DNA of 15,421 bases from Odoribacteraceae bacterium. GTDB lineage: Bacteria > Bacteroidota > Bacteroidia > Bacteroidales > Marinifilaceae. A program made the position numbers and the translations under genes. The stretch covers positions 1 to 15,421 of the forward strand of contig JAIRXZ010000009.1 in assembly GCA_031267995.1 (NCBI GenBank), given 5' to 3'. Under the pieces are notes generated by a model. The model did no database searches. It was not told the DNA's origin and was given only the letters and a program-made list of their open reading frames with translations. Position 1 is the stretch's first letter. Every line of letters begins with the position of its first letter. Shown piece after piece: positions 1 to 5,737 of the stretch.

Positions 1-172
1 CTTTTGGAAAAACACCCGTCCCCCCGACCATCCCCGAACCGTTCATCGTTTCATTCCGTTTCATAAATTCTTCGTGTTTAAACTATTTGACTACACGCGA
101 ATATATAAAATATTGACACACCCGCCAGCCACGGGATAAAACCTCAACCCCTGGGCGTCAACTCACTCAAAT

Positions 173-547
173 TCATTTGCTATCTGTTTTATTGATTAAA
201 ATCTCATCCCGAACCTTTTTGCTCAGCGAATTAAAAATCAAATCATGCGAACCATCCAGCAATCGCTTCAACACAGCCACGGGAACACGCCCGTTCAATC
301 GCGCCGAACTCCAATGCACTTTATTCAAATAATATCCGGGCACGATATCCCCGTACCTCTCCCGCACCTCCGCGCCAACCTCCGGATCATGCTTCACCGA
401 AACAATCGGAACCCCCTCTTTATCACTACCAACCAGCGCGAACATCTTCCCGCGGACGGCATACCGCGTGGCATCCCACTCCTCCTTGTAATCCTCCTCG
501 GCACCCGCCTTGGCGAGGCAATACTCTCGAATAAAATCGTACTCCAT
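173..547 (-). CDS. MmcQ/YjbR-family protein (DUF419 fold)
   Basis: This 124-residue protein matches the small MmcQ/YjbR family. Visible family signatures are G-K-M-F-A-L at residues 33-38, V-K-H-D-P-E at 51-56 and the long block P-G-Y-Y-L-N-K-V-H-W at 70-79, followed by S-H-D-L near 100-103 and a basic C-terminus. The length is normal for the family. Known members have a CyaY-like fold and are often annotated as DNA-binding, but no defined biochemical role is established, so I infer none. The ATG at 545-547 gives the full family N-terminus and has no Shine-Dalgarno sequence. It lies 66 bases downstream of the AraC-type regulator on the same strand, so the two may be co-transcribed. A TATTTTCG octamer at 565-572 (minus strand) is only a weak -7 element candidate. 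Family assignment is confident; function is unknown. Confidence 0.85.
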   Translation of the reverse strand: MEYDFIREYCLAKAGAEEDYKEEWDATRYAVRGKMFALVGSDKEGVPIVSVKHDPEVGAEVRERYGDIVPGYYLNKVHWSSARLNGRVPVAVLKRLLDGSHDLIFNSLSKKVRDEILINKTDSK

Positions 548-613
548 ATCATTAAATTTTTCAGCGAAAATACGCGAGACCGGCCAAACGGAGCGTGTAA
601 AAAATCGACTTTT

Positions 614-1399
614 TTAACCCCGCGGCGCGCCGGGAACATCCCCCGACAACATCTTGAACTCCTTGATCAAGTGCGCGTGATCGTAATACCCGCACTCCAC
701 GGCAACAGACAGCAAATCCCCGCGCGGACGCCCTTGCAAGCACCGCGCGGCGCGCGTAAACCTCGCGACCCTGGCAAACATTTTGGGAGTGATGCCAATT
801 GCCCGTCTAAATTTTCGTTCAAAATGCCTCTGGCACAGGCAAACATCAGAAGCCACCGCCGACATGGACAACCCTCCCCTCGCGCGACAGATCAACTCGA
901 CGGCCCGCGCCACCTGCCTGTCGGGTTGATACAAACGATCGAGGCGACTCACCAAAAAATCATCCAGCCGTTGAAAAATCCCTCGCGCCAGCCACTGTTC
1001 GGATAATGCCTCGTGAAAACCGGGAGGCATTTCATAAAAATCATACAATATCTCGTAAAAATCATCACCAAACAGCGTCTCCACCAACGCCAACTCGACA
1101 TGCTTATCGGTAAACTCCCCGACAGGCACCCGCGTAAACGCCGTAATCCCCGCCGGCCTGAATCGAATCCCGAACATTCGCGTGGAACCCCTGGCATTTA
1201 CGCGCAAAAACGTCGTCATCGTCCCCACTATCCCGACACGACACGCGTTCTCCGCCCTGTCAACCGAAAAAACAACATCCACACAACCGTCAGGCAGCAC
1301 CTTGTACCACTCCCCCTCGCTCGCAAAACCATCACCAACCCAGTAAGTTTCGACATACGGCCACAATAACGCGTTAACGGGATACTCCTTGTACAACAT
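614..1399 (-). CDS. AraC/XylS-family transcriptional regulator
   Basis: This 261-residue protein is a two-part AraC-type regulator. The N-terminal part (about 1-100) has the pattern of the DUF6597-type sensor domain found in many AraC proteins, with L-W-P-Y-V-E-T-Y-W at 12-20 and L-P-D-G-C-V-D-V-V-F at 35-44. The C-terminal part carries two helix-turn-helix motifs: the first around 177-205 (L-S-M-S-A-V-A... R-H-F-E-R-K-F), the second around 228-250 (A-V-E-C-G-Y-Y-D-H-A-H-L-I-K-E-F). Such proteins bind DNA near target promoters in response to a small ligand; the ligand cannot be read here. The ATG at 1397-1399 fits the family start. The gene is insulated from the efp-tsa cluster by the terminator at 1433-1464 and is followed by the yjbR-like gene, a possible target or partner. 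It ends in the unusual tail P-G-A-P-R-G. Confidence 0.9.
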   Translation of the reverse strand: MLYKEYPVNALLWPYVETYWVGDGFASEGEWYKVLPDGCVDVVFSVDRAENACRVGIVGTMTTFLRVNARGSTRMFGIRFRPAGITAFTRVPVGEFTDKHVELALVETLFGDDFYEILYDFYEMPPGFHEALSEQWLARGIFQRLDDFLVSRLDRLYQPDRQVARAVELICRARGGLSMSAVASDVCLCQRHFERKFRRAIGITPKMFARVARFTRAARCLQGRPRGDLLSVAVECGYYDHAHLIKEFKMLSGDVPGAPRG

Positions 1400-1432
1400 C
1401 TATTTCGATTTATTTGCAAACACACGCCTTTC

Positions 1433-1464
1433 AAAAAAAAATGGCCGCGCGGCCATTTTTTTTT
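1433..1464 (-). terminator. Rho-independent terminator after efp
   Basis: This is a perfect 32-base palindrome: nine A, the self-complementary core TGGCCGCGCGGCCA, then nine T. The transcript folds as a GC stem with a GCGC loop, extended by A-U pairs and ending in a U tract. It sits 48 bases past the efp stop codon, so it most likely ends the tsaE-tsaB-tsaC-tsaD-efp transcript. Because it is symmetric it would also work on the plus strand. It separates that transcript from the araC-type gene starting at 1399. Confidence 0.9.
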
Positions 1465-1511
1465 CTTACCCGTTTCGGGTTTTTATTCATCCGTTTCGGG
1501 ATCCTTCCTGT

Positions 1512-2081
1512 CTACTCCCTCACCCGTTCGGAATAGGTGCCATCCTGGGTATTGATACGGATTCGGTCGCCGATCTCCACGAAGAGGGGCACCAGCACCT
1601 TGGCGCCTGTTTCTACTTCTGCCCATTTTTGGGCGGTAGACGAGGCGGTATCCCCCTTCAGGCCAGGCTCCGTGTAGGTCACGGACAGCACCACGGTAGG
1701 CATTAATTCCACGTAGAGAGGAGTTTCCGTATCGGCATGCACCACCATTTCCACGGCATCTCCCTCCTTGAGGAACCCCGCGGAATTAATCAATTCCTTG
1801 GCCACGTTCATTTGTTCGTACGTCTCCGCGTGCATCAGCACGTAATCCTCGCCCTCCATGTAGAGGAATTGGAACGGTCGCCGTTCGATGCGCGCCACGT
1901 CCACCTTGACCCCCGAATTAAAAGTATTCTCGACCGTCCGTCCGGTCTTCACGTTTCTCAATTTCGTCCTCACGAACGCCGGTCCCTTGCCGGGTTTCAC
2001 GTGTTGGAACTGGGTGATGGTGTACAAATCATCCTTGAAGACGATGCACAAACCGTTTTTAAAATCTGCCGTTGTTGCCAT
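1512..2081 (-). CDS. efp: Elongation factor P
   Basis: Elongation factor P binds between the ribosomal P and E sites and relieves stalling at consecutive prolines. The 189-residue protein has normal length and all three domains: an N-terminal KOW-like domain (1-65), a central OB domain (about 68-128) and a C-terminal OB domain (about 130-189) with P-G-L-K-G-D-T-A and V-P-L-F-V-E-I-G-D. The tip loop V-K-P-G-K-G-P-A places Lys32 where the modified lysine (Lys34) of the E. coli protein lies. No EpmA, EpmB or other known EF-P modification enzyme is encoded in this window, so its modification state cannot be told. The ATG at 2079-2081 is the family start. It follows tsaD by 63 bases on the same strand and may have its own promoter as well as read-through from the tsa genes. 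It ends at the terminator 1433-1464. Confidence 0.97.
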   Translation of the reverse strand: MATTADFKNGLCIVFKDDLYTITQFQHVKPGKGPAFVRTKLRNVKTGRTVENTFNSGVKVDVARIERRPFQFLYMEGEDYVLMHAETYEQMNVAKELINSAGFLKEGDAVEMVVHADTETPLYVELMPTVVLSVTYTEPGLKGDTASSTAQKWAEVETGAKVLVPLFVEIGDRIRINTQDGTYSERVRE

Positions 2082-2117
2082 CCGTTGATAGTATTAATTA
2101 TAATTTTTTTCGCGACG

Positions 2118-2149
2118 CGAATATAGGCAATCGGGGTCGGATTCTCAAA
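2118..2149 (-). promoter_or_regulatory. Putative Bacteroidota promoter for efp
   Basis: On the minus strand a TTTG (complement of 2146-2149, overlapping the tsaD stop codon) is followed after 20 bases by TATATTCG (complement of 2118-2125). This fits the Bacteroides consensus TTTG-N19-21-TAnnTTTG with one mismatch in the -7 element. It predicts a transcript start near 2111 and a leader of about 30 bases before the efp ATG. Seen by eye only. Confidence 0.4.
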
Positions 2150-3137
2150 AATCGCGGATGGTTAGTTGCAACTCCGCCACGGGCGCGGGGAGGACGTCAT
2201 GCTCCAGGTAATCGAAAGTTGCCAGGGCAATCATCGCCGCGTTATCCGTCGACCAGCGCAGCGGCGGCAGGCACAGCTCCACGTTCATCTCCCGGCACAA
2301 CCCCGCCGCGGCCTCGCGCAACTGCGGGCTGGCGGCAACCCCTCCCACGATGACGAAAGAGGCTGACGGATAATTCTTCAGCACCTTACGCGACTTCTTC
2401 ACCAGCACCTCCATCACCGAGGCCACGAACGAGGCGGCCACGTCGCCCGCCACGGCATCCGGCACGGACTCCATGTAGCGCGCCACCGCCGATTTCAGTC
2501 CCGAAAAGGAAAAATCAACCCCGGCGTCCAGCATCGGACGGGGGAAGGGAATCGCGGCGCGTCCCTCCTTCGCCAGCCTGTCCACGGCGGGGCCTCCGGG
2601 ATAACCCAGCCCCAGCATCCGCCCCACCTTGTCGTACGATTCGCCGACGGAATCGTCCCGCGTCGTCCCCAGCAACTCGATCTCCGCGGTATTTTTCATG
2701 TAAGCCAGCAGCGTGTGTCCGCCGGAGACCAGGAGGATGGTGGCGGGATACTTCACGCGTCGCTCGCCGAGATCGGCGCTCCGCAGGTGCCCCCTCAGGT
2801 GATTGATGCCGATCGTCGGGATGCCCCAGCCGATGCCGAGCGCCGCCGCCGTGTTCAGCCCGACGAGCAGCGATCCGATCAGCCCCGGCCCGCGCGTCAC
2901 GCCAATTGCCCGGAGATCCCGCGGCGTCACCCCCGCCCTCGTCAGCGCCTCGTGCACCGTGGGGAGGATGGACGCGACGTGCGCGCGGGCGGCAAACTCC
3001 GGGTAGATGCCCCCGAAGGCCTCGTGCACGTCCAATTGCGACGAGACGATGGAGGAGCGTATCGTCCCCTCCCCGTCGACGATGGCGACGGCCGTGTCGT
3101 CGCAAGAGGTTTCTATTCCGAGAATTAAGTCAGTCAT
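2145..3137 (-). CDS. tsaD: tRNA threonylcarbamoyl transferase subunit TsaD
   Basis: TsaD (Gcp/YgjD/Kae1 family) is the catalytic subunit that moves the threonylcarbamoyl group from threonylcarbamoyl-AMP to A37 of ANN-decoding tRNAs, working with TsaB and TsaE. The protein is 330 residues, typical for the family. Motifs seen: I-E-T-S-C-D-D-T at 8-15, the metal-binding H-x3-H as H-L-R-G-H (His113 and His117), S-G-G-H-T at 138-142, G-E-S-Y-D-K at 165-170, F-S-G-L-K-S-A at 211-217, G-G-V-A-A-S at 265-270 and T-D-N-A-A-M at 297-302 with the third metal ligand Asp298. The ATG at 3135-3137 is chosen because it starts the family N-terminus and overlaps the tsaC stop as ATGA, which implies translational coupling. 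The open frame continues 99 codons upstream, but that stretch lies antiparallel-free inside tsaC and has no family similarity. Confidence 0.97.
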   Translation of the reverse strand: MTDLILGIETSCDDTAVAIVDGEGTIRSSIVSSQLDVHEAFGGIYPEFAARAHVASILPTVHEALTRAGVTPRDLRAIGVTRGPGLIGSLLVGLNTAAALGIGWGIPTIGINHLRGHLRSADLGERRVKYPATILLVSGGHTLLAYMKNTAEIELLGTTRDDSVGESYDKVGRMLGLGYPGGPAVDRLAKEGRAAIPFPRPMLDAGVDFSFSGLKSAVARYMESVPDAVAGDVAASFVASVMEVLVKKSRKVLKNYPSASFVIVGGVAASPQLREAAAGLCREMNVELCLPPLRWSTDNAAMIALATFDYLEHDVLPAPVAELQLTIRDF

Positions 3138-3730
3138 GATTCCATAATTTTTTTGATTATCGCCGGGTCGATTAGTCCCACGCGCTCGACGACGGGGGGC
3201 GACGGCCGGCAATTCACGATGGTGGAGGGCACCTCCTTGCCCGCCCCCCGTTCCACGACGAGGTCGGGCATCCCGTTCAGTTGCTGCAGGATATCCGCCA
3301 CGCGCTCCGGCGTGCAGGGATTTCCGTGGCGGTTGGCGCTTGTGACCAGCAAGGCGCCGGTCAGCCGCAACACGGAGCGCAGGAAATCGTCGTCCGGTAT
3401 CCGCGTGGCGATTTCGTCGCGTCCCTCCAGCCACGCCGCGCGCCGCCCCGCGCCAAACCCCAGCACGAGGGTGACGGCCCCCGGAATTAGTGGTGAACGG
3501 AGGAGCCGTCGCGCGGCGTCGTTCAGTTCCAGTCCCAGCGGTTCCAGATCCGACGGGTCGGCCACCATCACGGGTAGGTTGACCGTCCGCGGCCGCGCCT
3601 TGAGGGCGAATAATTTGTTGATAGCCTCCTCGTTATCCGGCCGGGCTGCCAGGCCGTAGACGGTGTCCGTGGGGAGGAGGACTACCCCCCCGCGGCGCAG
3701 GGCGTCGGCGACTTGTTGCTTGTCGATCAT
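3134..3730 (-). CDS. tsaC: L-threonylcarbamoyladenylate synthase (Sua5/YrdC/YwlC family)
   Basis: This enzyme makes threonylcarbamoyl-AMP from threonine, bicarbonate and ATP, the first step of t6A synthesis. The 198-residue protein is a single YrdC-type domain without the extra C-terminal Sua5 domain, so it is the short TsaC form. Motifs seen: L-P-T-D-T-V-Y-G-L-A at 19-28, K-A-R-P near 44-47, P-G-A-V-T at 83-87, T-S-A-N at 130-133 and P-S-T-I-V at 168-172. These line the nucleotide and threonine pocket in known structures. The ATG at 3728-3730 overlaps the tsaB stop by four bases (ATGA), and its own stop overlaps the tsaD start in the same way. The gene is the middle of the coupled tsaE-tsaB-tsaC-tsaD block. 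Confidence 0.95.
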   Translation of the reverse strand: MIDKQQVADALRRGGVVLLPTDTVYGLAARPDNEEAINKLFALKARPRTVNLPVMVADPSDLEPLGLELNDAARRLLRSPLIPGAVTLVLGFGAGRRAAWLEGRDEIATRIPDDDFLRSVLRLTGALLVTSANRHGNPCTPERVADILQQLNGMPDLVVERGAGKEVPSTIVNCRPSPPVVERVGLIDPAIIKKIMES

Positions 3731-4374
3731 AGTGTTTGTTCGGTGATGGGTCGGGCGTATTCGGGGAAGGCGAGGGGGCGGGCGGTGAAGTATTCGGGGT
3801 GTTCGACGAGGAGGCGGGCGTCGCCGTAGTCGCTGCCGCTGTCGACGAGGGTTACGCGCTCCTGTTGCCGGCTCCAGCGGAGGGCTTCGTCGCGAAATTG
3901 CCCGGTGACGACGTAGGTGTCCCCGGCCTCGCTGGTGAGGCGGGGGAGAATCTCCTCCAGGCGGCCGTATTCTACCGCCACCGATTGCCCCCCGCGGGCG
4001 ACGCCGGCGTAGACGTTTCCCTTGATGGATTTGACGATGTGGATTACAGGCTGTTGGTGTCGATCCCAGGCGTACGCGCCGGCAAGTTCCACGGAGGAGA
4101 CGGGGCGCACCGCCACCCCGAGGGCGTAACCGAGGGCGTTGGCGAAGGCTACCCCCGTCCGCACGCGACCGGTGCCGCCCGGGCCGACGTCCACGAGGAT
4201 GGCGCCGATGTCGCGGACGTTTAGCCCGTTGGTTGTCAGGCCGTGGTGTAGGCGGTTGCCGAGTTCCGCGCCGCCGGGGGTGGGGAGGGCGACGAGGTCG
4301 CGGAGGAGTTTCCCGTCTTCTCCCAGCGCCATGGCGAGTTGCCCGGCGGAGGTGGAGATGCCGAGGGTCAGCAT
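3727..4374 (-). CDS. tsaB: t6A biosynthesis protein TsaB
   Basis: TsaB (YeaZ) is a non-catalytic ASKHA-fold paralogue of TsaD. It dimerises with TsaD and recruits TsaE in the threonylcarbamoyl transferase complex. The 215-residue protein is near normal length (E. coli 231). It starts M-L-T-L-G-I-S-T-S, the family's nucleotide-fold start. The usual G-P-G-S-F-T-G-x-R motif is altered to G-P-G-G-T-G-R-V-R (64-72). The later family pattern D-A-R-x-G-E-V-Y appears loosely as S-I-K-G-N-V-Y (116-122). The identity rests on these weaker matches plus position between tsaE and tsaC. The ATG at 4372-4374 overlaps the tsaE end by seven bases, and the stop overlaps the tsaC start as ATGA. A longer upstream frame exists but runs inside tsaE and is not family-like. 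Confidence 0.9.
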   Translation of the reverse strand: MLTLGISTSAGQLAMALGEDGKLLRDLVALPTPGGAELGNRLHHGLTTNGLNVRDIGAILVDVGPGGTGRVRTGVAFANALGYALGVAVRPVSSVELAGAYAWDRHQQPVIHIVKSIKGNVYAGVARGGQSVAVEYGRLEEILPRLTSEAGDTYVVTGQFRDEALRWSRQQERVTLVDSGSDYGDARLLVEHPEYFTARPLAFPEYARPITEQTL

Positions 4375-4835
4375 ACGATGAAGGGCTCGAGCTGCTTTTC
4401 CATGTCCCAGGTGAGGTGTGGGGCGCCCTCGATGACGATGCGTCGGTGTTCGTCGTCCTCGCGCGTGAATGTGATGGTGAGGAAGTTTTCCAGGTGGTCG
4501 GCGAATTTTTTTCCCCATTCCACCAGTGTGATCATGTTGGGGATGTAGTCGTCCAGGCCGAGGTCGTCGAACTCTTCGGCGGTTTCTATCCGGTACAAGT
4601 CGACGTGCAGGATGTCGCAGTCGTTGGCGCGGTAGAAGTTGGCGATGCTGAACGTTGGGCTGGTGACTTCGTCGACGCTTCCGAGGGCGGCGGCGAATCC
4701 TTTGACGAAATGGGTTTTTCCGGTTCCCAGGTCGCCGTCGAGGATGATTGTTTCTCCGAGGCGGATGAGTGGCGCCACGAGCGCGGCGATTTGTTCCGTC
4801 TCCTGCTGGCTGTTGGATAATAGTTCGATGTTCAT
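4368..4835 (-). CDS. tsaE: tRNA threonylcarbamoyladenosine biosynthesis ATPase TsaE
   Basis: TsaE (YjeE) is the small ATPase that regulates and resets the TsaB-TsaD complex between cycles. The 155-residue protein has a Walker A motif G-D-L-G-T-G-K-T at 34-41, the switch segment S-P-T-F-S-I-A-N-F-Y at 59-68, the Walker B-like H-V-D-L-Y-R at 77-82 and the family motif L-V-E-W-G at 104-108. Length is normal. The ATG at 4833-4835 begins the family N-terminus (M-N-I-E-L-L-S-N-S). It is the first gene of the cluster, so the cluster's promoter should lie in the 902-base region upstream; I found no clear -7 element there. Its open frame continues upstream without a stop through the 21-bp repeat array to 5366, adding 177 low-complexity residues; I judge this non-coding, see findings. 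Confidence 0.95.
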   Translation of the reverse strand: MNIELLSNSQQETEQIAALVAPLIRLGETIILDGDLGTGKTHFVKGFAAALGSVDEVTSPTFSIANFYRANDCDILHVDLYRIETAEEFDDLGLDDYIPNMITLVEWGKKFADHLENFLTITFTREDDEHRRIVIEGAPHLTWDMEKQLEPFIVC

Positions 4836-4890
4836 GTGGGGGGTTTTAATTTCTTCCGCGAAAATCTTAAAAAAAATTGAGAACTGCAAC

Positions 4891-4921
4891 GGGGGGGCGC
4901 GGGGGAGGGGGAGGGACGGGG
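4891..4921 (+). other. G-quadruplex-type G-run tract
   Basis: The plus strand carries successive G runs of 7, 5, 5, 3 and 4 separated by one to three bases, which satisfies the usual G3+N1-7 quadruplex pattern. It is about 55 bases upstream of the tsaE start on the template strand of tsaE, so a tsaE leader transcript would be C-rich here. Confidence 0.6.
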
Positions 4922-5194
4922 AGTTTTCGCGGGGTGACGAGGGGGTTTCGGGGGGTGACGAGGGGGCGGGAGGAGGGGGCGAAAGGAGTGTCAAAAAGCA
5001 AACTTTTCCGCGAAAAGGGGGGCGACGCGGGGAGTGAAAAAACGAGGGGAAGATGGCGGGGGATTTTTTCGGATTCTGACATTTTCGGGAAAAAGCTCGC
5101 GAGGGCGGGAACGTTTCCGTTATAAAGTCCGAAAATGCCGCGGAAACCGGCACGGGGGCGCGCGGGTGTGTCGCTATATCACGTGAAGTCAAAG

Positions 5195-5234
5195 TTATCT
5201 CGCGCGAGATGAAAGTTATCTCGCGCGAGATAGC
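5195..5234. repeat. Left arm of exact 40-bp inverted repeat
   Basis: These 40 bases, spanning two array units, are the exact reverse complement of 5447-5486. The arms are 212 bases apart and lie inside the 21-bp array. I checked the match base by base; it stops at both ends. Confidence 0.95.
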
Positions 5235-5446
5235 TTTTGTCTCGCGCGAGATAGTCTCGATTTCACGCGAGATGGTGGCGATTTCGCGCGAGATGGTGGC
5301 AATCTCGCGCGAGGCGACGGCGATTTCGCTTGAAATGGCGCCGATTTCGCCTGAACTTTTGTTCACTTTGCGCGAGTTCGAGCCGACCTGGGATGAAATC
5401 GGGGAGAATCTCGCGCGAGATGGGGATTTTCTCGCGTGAAGTCGAG

Positions 5447-5486
5447 GCTATCTCGCGCGAGATAACTTTCATCTCGCGCGAGATAA
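5447..5486. repeat. Right arm of exact 40-bp inverted repeat
   Basis: Exact reverse complement of 5195-5234. Beyond the inner ends, similarity in inverted orientation resumes after a one-unit offset: the complement of 5429-5450 matches 5252-5273 except for two C/T differences. This suggests the array is organised as two mirrored halves. Confidence 0.95.
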
Positions 5487-5709
5487 TTGTGAAGACACGT
5501 GAAATCGGCGCCGTTTCGCGCCCGATTGGAACGCCAAAACACGAACTTTTGTTGAAAACGCGTGCGACCGGGAGGAGCTCGCGAGAGAGCCGGACGATGT
5601 CGCGCGAGGTCGGGAGAAACTCGCGCGAGGTGGCGACAAAGTCGCGCGAGAGCGGGAGGAACTCGCGGGGTGAAACGGCGCCGCCGCGTCCGGTGAGGGG
5701 CGCGGCGGC

Positions 5710-5737
5710 GGGGGGTGGAGGGGAGGGGGACGGGGGG
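5710..5737 (+). other. Second G-quadruplex-type tract, abutting the rocD stop
   Basis: Plus-strand G runs of 6, 2, 4, 5 and 6 separated by one or two bases sit directly beside the rocD stop codon (5738-5740). The 3' end of a rocD transcript would be C-rich here. It mirrors the tract at 4891-4921 on the other side of the repeat array. Confidence 0.6.

Larger units (their letters stand above)
5173..5683. repeat. Tandem array of 21-bp units with TCTCGCGCGAGA palindrome
   Basis: About 24 consecutive units of 21 bases fill this stretch. The core triplet TCG (or a variant) starts at 5179, 5200, 5221, 5242, 5263, 5284, 5305, 5326, 5347, 5368 and 5389, then after a one-base shift at 5411, 5432, 5453, 5474, 5495 and so on every 21 bases to 5663. 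Six units contain the perfect 12-base palindrome (5198, 5219, 5240, 5409, 5451 and 5472), five of them extended to ATCTCGCGCGAGAT. The consensus core is TCRCGYGA. Units near 5326-5389 and 5516-5558 are degraded. Twenty-one bases is two turns of B-DNA, so the palindromes lie on one face of the helix. Each unit reads x-x-I-S-R-E-I in one frame on both strands. Function unknown. Confidence 0.93.
4836..5737. other. Gene-free 902-base region between rocD and tsaE
   Basis: No open frame here resembles a known protein or has a convincing start. From left to right it holds an AT-rich tsaE leader (4836-4880), a G-rich stretch on the plus strand (4891-4990) that includes two 15-base direct copies of GGGGTGACGAGGGGG (4931-4945 and 4952-4966, 21 bases apart), about 180 bases of unremarkable sequence, the 21-bp tandem array (5173-5683), and a second G-rich tract touching the rocD stop codon. 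It must hold the promoter of the tsa cluster and whatever ends the rocD transcript, but neither is recognisable. Confidence 0.8.

Noticed and set aside
1..172. Possible RNA gene or gene end at the left edge
   Set aside because: The stretch is AT-rich in part with no conserved RNA motif or open frame that I can support.
3138..3434. 99-codon upstream extension of tsaD
   Set aside because: It lies inside tsaC in another frame; the ATGA overlap and the conserved I-E-T-S-C-D-D-T start support 3137.
4836..5366. N-terminal extension of TsaE through the repeats
   Set aside because: The added 177 residues are low-complexity and proline/serine-rich, TsaE is complete from the ATG at 4835, and the family has no such domain. 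Kept as a finding to test, not annotated as coding.
5209..5439. Small plus-strand gene encoding the S-R-E heptads (and its continuation 5330-5935)
   Set aside because: The two blocks are out of frame by one base, the second runs on antisense into rocD, and there is no promoter or natural end. The open frames arise from the palindromic repeat.
5173..5683. CRISPR array
   Set aside because: The units are contiguous with only about 7-9 variable bases between palindromes, too short for spacers; no cas gene is nearby.
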